This document shows, piece by piece, positions 6,789 through 12,649 of a stretch of DNA of 14,194 nt. Below the pieces are notes generated by a model. That model did not search any database and was not told the DNA's origin. It was given only the letters and a program-made list of their open reading frames with translations. Origin of the DNA: Lachnospiraceae bacterium UBA4316 (GTDB lineage Bacteria; Bacillota; Clostridia; Lachnospirales; Lachnospiraceae). The stretch is taken from positions 1 to 14,194 of the forward strand of contig DGUG01000122.1 of the NCBI GenBank assembly GCA_002394535.1, read 5' to 3'. Each line of letters opens with the position of its first letter. The stretch's first letter is position 1. Made by a program: the position numbers and the translations under genes.

Positions 6789-7487
6789 CTATCTTTCGAC
6801 CCCATAATCTCTCTGTCCGAAAATCGAAGTACCAACCCTTACAAATGTAGCCCCTTCTTCAATCGCAACGGTATAGTCGCCGGACATCCCCATAGACAGA
6901 CAGTCCATACAGACATTATCAATGTTTTTCCCGTCTATGTCAACAAATAATTGCCGCAGAGCGCAAAAAACGGGTCTGTTTTCTTCAGGATCGGATGTAA
7001 AGGGCGCAACAGTCATAAGTCCTCTTATGCGAATTCCGGGAAGTGTACTGATGTTGCGGCATAAATCAATGGCTTCTTCGGGTCTGACACCGAATTTTGA
7101 CACTTCAGCGGCTACATTAACTTCAATCAGTATGTCGACTGTCACATTGTGTTTAACAGCCTGCCGGCTGATCTCCTCCGCAAGCTTTAACGAATCCACA
7201 CTATGGATCATACATACCTTATCGATTATGTATTTTACTTTATTTGTCTGAAGATGACCGATAAGATGCCATCTGATATCGGACGGGAGAAGCGGGTATT
7301 TTTCCATGATTTCCTGAACCTTGTTTTCTCCAAAATCCCTGATCCCGGTATCGTAAGCCTCTTTTATCATTTCAACCGGCTTGGTTTTTGACACCGCGAT
7401 AAGTGTTACCTCATTTTCATTGCGGCCGGCCGCTTTCGCAGCTTCCGAAATCCTTTTTTTAACTTCCGAAATGTTTTTTTCTACCAT
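6789..7487 (-). CDS. yggS: YggS/PLPBP family pyridoxal-phosphate homeostasis protein
   Basis: This 232-aa protein is a single-domain PLP-binding TIM barrel of the YggS/PROSC family, which handles pyridoxal phosphate homeostasis and has no known catalytic reaction. The Schiff-base lysine is Lys34 in AVSKTKP. Other family blocks are WHLIGHLQTNKVKYI (73-87) and LSMGMSGDY through EEGATFVRVGTSIFG near the C-terminus, which hold the phosphate. The length matches the family (about 225-235). Start ATG follows GGAG at good spacing, 12 nt after the HlyD-like gene. It sits immediately before sepF, as in most Firmicutes and Actinobacteria. Confidence 0.95.
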   Translation of the reverse strand: MVEKNISEVKKRISEAAKAAGRNENEVTLIAVSKTKPVEMIKEAYDTGIRDFGENKVQEIMEKYPLLPSDIRWHLIGHLQTNKVKYIIDKVCMIHSVDSLKLAEEISRQAVKHNVTVDILIEVNVAAEVSKFGVRPEEAIDLCRNISTLPGIRIRGLMTVAPFTSDPEENRPVFCALRQLFVDIDGKNIDNVCMDCLSMGMSGDYTVAIEEGATFVRVGTSIFGQRDYGVER

Positions 7488-7499
7488 GACATACTCCGT

Positions 7500-8924
7500 T
7501 TAATCATATATAAAATCGTTCTCCGTTACCGAATCACCTTTAAGGGCGATGTAATCATAAACCGCAAGACCGTATTCGCTGTTTGATTTTACAATTGCAT
7601 ACTCTTCGTTCTGGTTAAGAATTGTGATCTGTTTAAAATCCGCATACCCTTTGTTGATGTTATACACTCCGATAAGGCTTGCCTGTTTTGATATTGCATA
7701 TCTCTCACCTGTCTCCGGTTTGATAACATAGTCACCGATCTTGAACACGGACTCATCCACATACAGCATACCGTCAGCATTGTTATAGATCGTTGCGGGA
7801 ACGAACTCAGCCGACAAAGTCCCGTCCTCAAGGTAGGATTCTCTGTTAAATCCTTCATCCTTGGAGTTGCCTCCGGTTGTAAGGTAATCCTCCGGGATAA
7901 GATAGAATGTACGCTCTGTTATTGCCGAATTCGGAATCTTCAGTCCCTCTCTTGCATTATCAAGCAGCTCGACTTCAACAAATCTGTCAGATGCAAATGT
8001 AATCATTGAATTGTTAAAATCAAGCTTTGCATAGGTCTTGCCATTCTGCCGCAGTACAGTTACCGCAGCCCATGCAGTGTAATTGTTTTTCAGAAATCTA
8101 ACTTCGATATAGTTTTCGTCCTCAAGGGACTGGGCCCGCTCTTCGTCAATTTCGACAAGCACGGTCCATAATTCACTTGTAATCAGTTTATAAGCATTAT
8201 CCCCTTCGGATATCAGGTCATTGGAATGAAGTACGTTTTTCTCATATCCTTCCCCTGCTACCTGTTCGGGGGTAATGGTCTCCGCCGTAAGCCCTTCGTA
8301 CCCGTCGGTCGAATACTCGATGACACCGGAGGAAGGTGCATATCCGAAATCGATGGAATCGGCATAGTTTTCTGCACGCAGTTTGTCAATATTGGCAAGC
8401 ACCGCGGTATTGGCAAGTTTTAGTACAACTCCTTCGATATTATATTTAAAATTATATGTGTCTATATAGTTTTCCGGCTTAAAATCAACGGCAAAATTCG
8501 AAATATTTGTTTTAATGTCGGAAAGGCTCTCATTGGATATGGAGTTCTCTTCTGCACTCTCATCTCCTATCATTTCCGCAAGTTTACCGGTAGAGTCTAC
8601 CGTATATACCATGGAATATGCATTTACCTTTTCGGATTCCCGGGCATAATAGTTGATATACCCGGAAAAATCACTTGATATAACTGTTTCATCCCTCAGT
8701 ATTACACCATCATAGGTATTGTTTATTGCCAGAGAGCCAAGCTTTACTTCATAGGGAGTGATATGACTCTGCCTGAAATATGACACAACCATTATAATTA
8801 TATAAACAAAAATAACCAGGAATACGAGTACTCCCGGGGTAAATGTGATCGGCTTGGAAAACTTCGATATCTTTTGATTCCTTGAATTATCCTGCTTTTG
8901 TTTTTTCTTCTTTGAGAAAGACAT
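7500..8924 (-). CDS. HlyD-like membrane-anchored adaptor protein
   Basis: The protein (474 aa from this ATG) has a lysine-rich cytoplasmic N-terminus, one transmembrane helix (about residues 31-50), and a large external part. Just outside the membrane is a lipoyl/barrel-sandwich-like half (about 60-110, including SGYINYYARESEKVNAYSMV), the layout of HlyD/membrane-fusion adaptors. An Asn/Glu-rich helical insert and beta-rich domains follow. No exporter ATPase, permease or outer-membrane channel is nearby. It is placed directly before yggS-sepF, so a role linked to the cell envelope or division is plausible but is inference from position. An in-frame GTG lies 6 nt earlier (8928-8930) and a stop just before that, so the start is GTG 8930 or ATG 8924. 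Neither has a recognisable Shine-Dalgarno sequence. Confidence 0.8.
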   Translation of the reverse strand: MSFSKKKKQKQDNSRNQKISKFSKPITFTPGVLVFLVIFVYIIIMVVSYFRQSHITPYEVKLGSLAINNTYDGVILRDETVISSDFSGYINYYARESEKVNAYSMVYTVDSTGKLAEMIGDESAEENSISNESLSDIKTNISNFAVDFKPENYIDTYNFKYNIEGVVLKLANTAVLANIDKLRAENYADSIDFGYAPSSGVIEYSTDGYEGLTAETITPEQVAGEGYEKNVLHSNDLISEGDNAYKLITSELWTVLVEIDEERAQSLEDENYIEVRFLKNNYTAWAAVTVLRQNGKTYAKLDFNNSMITFASDRFVEVELLDNAREGLKIPNSAITERTFYLIPEDYLTTGGNSKDEGFNRESYLEDGTLSAEFVPATIYNNADGMLYVDESVFKIGDYVIKPETGERYAISKQASLIGVYNINKGYADFKQITILNQNEEYAIVKSNSEYGLAVYDYIALKGDSVTENDFIYD

Positions 8925-8937
8925 CTTCACACTTTAA

Positions 8938-8965
8938 GGAAAGTCCCGGCTTGCCGGGACTTTCC
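8938..8965 (-). terminator. Perfect GC-rich hairpin before the HlyD-like gene
   Basis: Arms GGAAAGTCCCGG and CCGGGACTTTCC (12 bp, perfect) enclose a 4-nt loop. It begins 18 nt after the P-loop gene stop and ends 7 nt before the GTG codon of the next gene. The tail on the minus strand is TTAAAG, a poor U-tract, so it may act as a weak terminator, an RNA processing or stabilising element, or a block on translation of the next gene. Confidence 0.6.
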
Positions 8966-8983
8966 GAATGTATTGGTCAGATA

Positions 8984-9406
8984 TTATAATGCAACTATAA
9001 CCTGTGACTTGTATTTTTCGGGGACCTCATCCGGCTCCATTGTGACACTGACAACAAAATCAACATCAAACTGGTTACTTATCTTGTCAAATTTGTCGAG
9101 AACGCCTTCAACACACCCTTTATCTTTAATAAATGCAACATCCATAAAACTGTCAAGATATACTTCCTGAAGATCGTGATCCTGTGAAACTATACCGCAC
9201 AGAAAACCGAAGAATTCATCGGTAGATGTGAATGGAAATTCGGAAGTATTGATAAGCCTGATCCTGTTCTTGAGTTCATACATATGCTTTGAGTTCTTAT
9301 CAAGGTAGACAATATTACCGTCCACGGTCTTGACCGCATTATTCACCTTTTCAAGTAAGTGTTTTGTTTTGCCTTTGCCTTTGGCTCCAACAATAAGCTG
9401 AATCAT
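8984..9406 (-). CDS. Small P-loop NTPase-like protein of unknown function
   Basis: The 140-aa product begins MIQLIVGAKGKGKTKHL, with a Walker A motif GAKGKGKT at about residues 7-14. A hydrophobic strand ending in Asp (EVYLDSFMD, about 81-89) could be Walker B. It ends with a short strand QVIVAL. No other domain is recognisable, and it is far smaller than PilT, AAA+ or ABC ATPases. The ATG at 9404-9406 is chosen because AGGAGG lies at 9414-9419 and a strong promoter's -35 box covers the only longer alternative, a TTG at 9466. It is probably its own transcription unit, with a hairpin downstream. The sequence shows nucleotide binding as likely, not what it acts on. Confidence 0.82.
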   Translation of the reverse strand: MIQLIVGAKGKGKTKHLLEKVNNAVKTVDGNIVYLDKNSKHMYELKNRIRLINTSEFPFTSTDEFFGFLCGIVSQDHDLQEVYLDSFMDVAFIKDKGCVEGVLDKFDKISNQFDVDFVVSVTMEPDEVPEKYKSQVIVAL

Positions 9407-9437
9407 TGCAGATCCTCCTTTATTAAAGTTATAACTA

Positions 9438-9466
9438 ATTATAGTGTATTTGCTGTTAAAAGACAA
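9438..9466 (-). promoter_or_regulatory. Strong sigma-A promoter for the small P-loop gene
   Basis: On the minus strand TTGTCT (9461-9466, 4/6 to TTGACA) is followed by a 17-bp spacer and a perfect TATAAT (9438-9443). Predicted start is near 9431, giving a leader of about 25 nt that ends in AGGAGG and the ATG at 9406. It lies between the carboxypeptidase stop and the P-loop gene, marking the end of the wall operon as a separate unit or adding an internal start. Confidence 0.75.
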
Positions 9467-9472
9467 CTAAAT

Positions 9473-10441
9473 TCAGTGAATATCGGTTAACAATGTAGTC
9501 ATATTTTTATACAGGCTGTCACGGTCGGTCGAGCCGAGTATCACTGATATATAAGTATGTCCGTTTGATCCGTTAGATAACAATATAAGACAACTTTTCG
9601 CAGCCTTGGTCGTGCCTGTTTTCCCACCGATAACATTGACCCCTTCCGGTGGAGTGATATCTCCTTTTAGATATGCATTGGTAGTTGATATCTCTATATT
9701 TTTGGGATTACCTTCGCGATCTTTGTAGGTACTTTTATACTCGGTGGTATTGATGATGCGCCTGAATTCTTCAAACTGCATTGCAGCATTGAACATAAGA
9801 TAAAGATCATAGGCCGTTGTATAATGCTCTTCATCGGTTAGTCCGTGAGGATTTGTAAAATGTGTGTTTGTAGCACCGAGTTTTACAGCCTCATCATTCA
9901 TAACGGCAGCAAAACTCTCAACACTTCCCGAAAGATACTCGGCAATTAAAACACCGGCATCGTTTGCCGAATAAAGGAGCAATGCGTTAAGTGCCTGCTC
10001 AAGGGTTAAGCGATCCCCTTCCTTGATTCCCAGAAGCTGGGCTCCGGATTCGGTTATAAGAACATTGGGAGATGCAGTAAGAGTATCATCCAGATGACCA
10101 TACTTTAAAGCGATATATGCAGTCATTACTTTTGTAAGAGATGCCGGATTAAGCTGCTTGTGAACATTTTTGGCATAAACCGTTTCACAGGCCGTGGCAT
10201 CAAAAAGGCCTCCGGCTTCAGCTTCATCGATTGCAAGAGACATTTTCTCAAAATCATTATCCGATACACAAATATCCGACGCAAATGGCTCGATATCGGA
10301 ATTTCCACCGGTTAATGTTATATTTACCGAATTCTCTGACGAATCCGGATCAAATGGCATGGTAAGTTTTGAAGAACATGCTGTAAGACCAAATAACAAT
10401 ACAATGGTTACAGCATATCCTGCTTTATTTATACATCTCAC
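9473..10441 (-). CDS. D-alanyl-D-alanine carboxypeptidase (peptidase S11), lipoprotein form
   Basis: This enzyme trims the terminal D-Ala from peptidoglycan pentapeptides. Counting from the GTG at 10439-10441 it is 322 aa. All three catalytic motifs are present: SLTK (Ser101, Lys104), SAN (158-160) and KTG (274-276). The signal peptide ends in LTAC, a lipobox with Cys22, so it should be lipidated and cleaved by signal peptidase II. It lacks the extra C-terminal domain and amphipathic anchor of PBP5-type enzymes, consistent with lipid anchoring instead. The GTG is chosen because GAGGAG (10454-10459) and GGAG lie just upstream; an in-frame TTG at 10465 is less likely. It overlaps the mgsA end by 17 nt. 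It is the last gene of the wall operon. Confidence 0.92.
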   Translation of the reverse strand: MRCINKAGYAVTIVLLFGLTACSSKLTMPFDPDSSENSVNITLTGGNSDIEPFASDICVSDNDFEKMSLAIDEAEAGGLFDATACETVYAKNVHKQLNPASLTKVMTAYIALKYGHLDDTLTASPNVLITESGAQLLGIKEGDRLTLEQALNALLLYSANDAGVLIAEYLSGSVESFAAVMNDEAVKLGATNTHFTNPHGLTDEEHYTTAYDLYLMFNAAMQFEEFRRIINTTEYKSTYKDREGNPKNIEISTTNAYLKGDITPPEGVNVIGGKTGTTKAAKSCLILLSNGSNGHTYISVILGSTDRDSLYKNMTTLLTDIH

Positions 10442-10820
10442 GCCACTCCATATCTCCTCTGTCAAGTGATTTTATCAGAAGTTCCGCAGTTGCGAGATTA
10501 GTAGCAAGCGGTATGTTATGCATATCGCAAAGCTTAACAATATAGTTAATATCAGGTTTATGCATATCAGGTGCAAGGGGATCGCGCAAAAAAATCATCA
10601 GATCGATCTCGTTATGCTCGATTTGTGCCCCGATCTGCTGCTCTCCACCGAGATTTCCGGCAAGATATTTATGAACCGAAAGATTTGTGACTTCTTCGAT
10701 AAGTCTTCCGGTAGTTCCGGTGGCGCAAAGTTTATGTTTGCTTAATGTTCCACGGTATGCAATACAAAAATTCTGCATCAGTTTCTTTTTCGATTCATGA
10801 GCGATCAAGCCAATATTCAT
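10425..10820 (-). CDS. mgsA: Methylglyoxal synthase
   Basis: MgsA converts dihydroxyacetone phosphate to methylglyoxal and phosphate, a glycolytic bypass that relieves phosphosugar stress. The 131-aa protein covers the single-domain fold: IGLIAHES (3-10), CATGTTGRLIEE (32-43), LGGEQQIGAQI (57-67), FLRDPL (77-82) and HKPD (87-90). Residues equivalent to E. coli Asp91, His98 and Asp101 are Asp80, His87 and Asp90. The positions of E. coli Asp20 and catalytic Asp71 are Glu9 and Glu60. The ATG shares one base with the rodA stop (TGATG), so translation is coupled to rodA, and the carboxypeptidase gene overlaps its 3' end. The gene sits in a wall operon, an arrangement I recall from related Clostridia. 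Confidence 0.94.
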   Translation of the reverse strand: MNIGLIAHESKKKLMQNFCIAYRGTLSKHKLCATGTTGRLIEEVTNLSVHKYLAGNLGGEQQIGAQIEHNEIDLMIFLRDPLAPDMHKPDINYIVKLCDMHNIPLATNLATAELLIKSLDRGDMEWREMYK

Positions 10821-11947
10821 CAGAACTCTCCTTCGAAATACTCGCCTGCAGGCGATTGCAATTTAACATTTAAAACAAATCCTATACCGATAAATAAACT
10901 GACAAGACTTGTCAGACCATAACTTACAAAGGGCAATGTAAGTCCCGTATTAGGCAATAATCCCGTAACTACGCCGATATTTATAAAAGCCTGAACGCCT
11001 ATCAGTCCTCCCATTCCGCCTGCTATAATCTGTCCTGCAACATCTTTTGCCCTACGGCCGATCCGAAGACACCATATAGCAATAAGAAACAGCAATCCTA
11101 TAACAAGGCAGCACCCTACAAATCCCATTTCTTCACCGATAACGGCAAATATAAAGTCAGTGTGGGCAGCGGATATGAAATTACCGTTCTTAACTGAAGC
11201 TACAACGTTATTGTTGATGCCCTTGCCGGAAAGCTGTCCCGAGCCTATGGCAGTGATGGCATTAAGCGTCTGGTATGCCTCGGTACTTGCATATTCATCG
11301 GGATAGAGCCACGCAAGAATCCTTCCCTTATGGTAATCCTTTATAATATGAACATCATCTCGCATCAAATATCTTAATGCAAGTATGAAAGAAGGAACAC
11401 CAATCAGGAATGCCCCACCAATAACTTTCCAGCTTAACCCGCCTAAGAACATAACAACGGCAAATATAGCGAGCACCATTATCGTTGTTGACAGATCCGG
11501 CTGATTGAATATCAAAAAAGTCGGCGGAATTATAAGGATAACGCAAGCCACAATAATACGAACAGTATTAATGTTATCCTTATGTTTCATAATAAACGCG
11601 GCATAGAATAAAATCAACAAAATCTTAACTATCTCCGAAGGTTGAAACCTTATTCCGCCCACCTCAAACCATCTTTGTGCACCGCCACCGGAATCGCCAA
11701 AAAGCTGAACTGCAATAAGTAAACCAATAGATGCAGCATATATCAGCCAGTAAAATTTTAAAACAAACGAATAACTTACAAGCGAAATAATGACCATAAG
11801 GACAAGCCCCATAACAAAGCCTTCCTGCTGATGCCTTACGTAAGATTCATCTGCACTTTTAATAAATACGATTCCGATTGATGTTATAGCTATGCATAAC
11901 AAAACAAGGAAAAAATCATATTTTTTGAAATTATAGTTTTCAAACAT
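10820..11947 (-). CDS. rodA: RodA, SEDS peptidoglycan glycosyltransferase
   Basis: RodA polymerises glycan strands from lipid II with a partner class B PBP during elongation. The 375-aa protein has about ten hydrophobic segments. SEDS landmarks are GAQRWFEVGGIRFQPSEI (89-106), AIGSGQLSGKGI (233-244), HTDFIFAVIGEEMGF (262-276, with the essential Asp264) and LPNTGLTLPFVSYG (331-344). Two family positions differ: the Pro-Glu before HTDFIF is Ser-Ala, and SYGG reads SYGL. The ATG at 11947 is preferred because AGGTG sits 6 nt upstream; an in-frame GTG at 11954-11956, directly after the minC stop, lacks a Shine-Dalgarno. Its neighbour is a PBP2-like transpeptidase, which favours RodA over FtsW or SpoVE. 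Confidence 0.92.
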   Translation of the reverse strand: MFENYNFKKYDFFLVLLCIAITSIGIVFIKSADESYVRHQQEGFVMGLVLMVIISLVSYSFVLKFYWLIYAASIGLLIAVQLFGDSGGGAQRWFEVGGIRFQPSEIVKILLILFYAAFIMKHKDNINTVRIIVACVILIIPPTFLIFNQPDLSTTIMVLAIFAVVMFLGGLSWKVIGGAFLIGVPSFILALRYLMRDDVHIIKDYHKGRILAWLYPDEYASTEAYQTLNAITAIGSGQLSGKGINNNVVASVKNGNFISAAHTDFIFAVIGEEMGFVGCCLVIGLLFLIAIWCLRIGRRAKDVAGQIIAGGMGGLIGVQAFINIGVVTGLLPNTGLTLPFVSYGLTSLVSLFIGIGFVLNVKLQSPAGEYFEGEF

Positions 11948-11956
11948 TAAATTCAC

Positions 11957-12628
11957 CTAAAACGGAAGTTCGGCAAGGAATTCTTTAGTAATATCTTCGC
12001 ATAAGATACCCTCCTCGCCTATGTAAACTATCTTTGCACCGGCCAGTTTTCTTAAAAACCCTGCATTTTTAGTAAACATTGTACATTCCATCCCTGAAAC
12101 GCTTATAGCCTCAGCCTTAATATCAAGTGCTGCGACGAACGCGCCCTTATCTCCTTTGACTCCGGCAGAAACATCTCCGTAAACGGTTCCAAGTATTACA
12201 ACCGAACCGACTGCGGTTACACTTGCCCCCGGATTTACATCCCCAAGTACTACAATGCTGCCTTCAGTCTCAAGATTCTGTCCCGCATGAAGAGTACCTT
12301 TATAAACAGAGGAGTTTTCGCTTTTACCACTTGGCGAGAATGCATTTGCCGCCTGAATAAATACCTCGTTCTGCTTTTTACCTTTTTCCATAACGCACAG
12401 AACATTGACATGTGAATACTCACCGAAGGCTTCAATAAGAGCTCTTTCTTCAAGCTCACTCAGTTCTCTTCCTTCAAATGTTATTACAAGTCTGGCATCA
12501 CCTAAAAATCTGTCGGACTCGATAAGCTTTTGAGCAAATGCGACATACAGTTCTTCAAAAGGCATTTCATCATTAAGTATAAGTTTCAATCCGTTGGGAA
12601 AACTTTTAATTGTAACAGCAGGTTTCAT
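11957..12628 (-). CDS. minC: Septum site-determining protein MinC, without adjacent minD/minE
   Basis: MinC blocks FtsZ assembly away from midcell and is normally recruited to the membrane by MinD. This 223-aa protein has the variable N-terminal FtsZ-inhibiting domain (about 1-95), a polar linker, and the C-terminal beta-helix domain (about 107-215). The latter contains GSIVVLGDVNPGASVTAVGSV (123-143), the clearest family signature. The MinD/septum-contact motif RSGQ of E. coli MinC is HAGQ here (114-117). The gene lies between the PBP2-like gene (21 nt gap) and rodA (abutting), with no minD or minE where these usually follow. The Shine-Dalgarno is GTGAGG. The family assignment is sound; whether it works in a Min system in this organism is open. 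Confidence 0.9.
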   Translation of the reverse strand: MKPAVTIKSFPNGLKLILNDEMPFEELYVAFAQKLIESDRFLGDARLVITFEGRELSELEERALIEAFGEYSHVNVLCVMEKGKKQNEVFIQAANAFSPSGKSENSSVYKGTLHAGQNLETEGSIVVLGDVNPGASVTAVGSVVILGTVYGDVSAGVKGDKGAFVAALDIKAEAISVSGMECTMFTKNAGFLRKLAGAKIVYIGEEGILCEDITKEFLAELPF

Positions 12629-12649
12629 TTTCTCGCCTCACATTATTAA

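Noticed and set aside
8979..9005. TATAAT-like box overlapping the P-loop gene stop, as a promoter for the HlyD-like gene
   Set aside because: No acceptable -35 element is found at 16-18 bp; the best match is 3/6. A chance AT-rich match is more likely.
9407..9466. Longer N-terminus for the small P-loop protein starting at a TTG
   Set aside because: This stretch holds the -35 and -10 promoter boxes and the AGGAGG ribosome site, so it is upstream of or within the leader.
10442..10465. TTG start giving an eight-residue longer carboxypeptidase
   Set aside because: The GTG at 10441 has GAGGAG and GGAG upstream and gives a compact signal peptide; the extension would put an acidic stretch before it.
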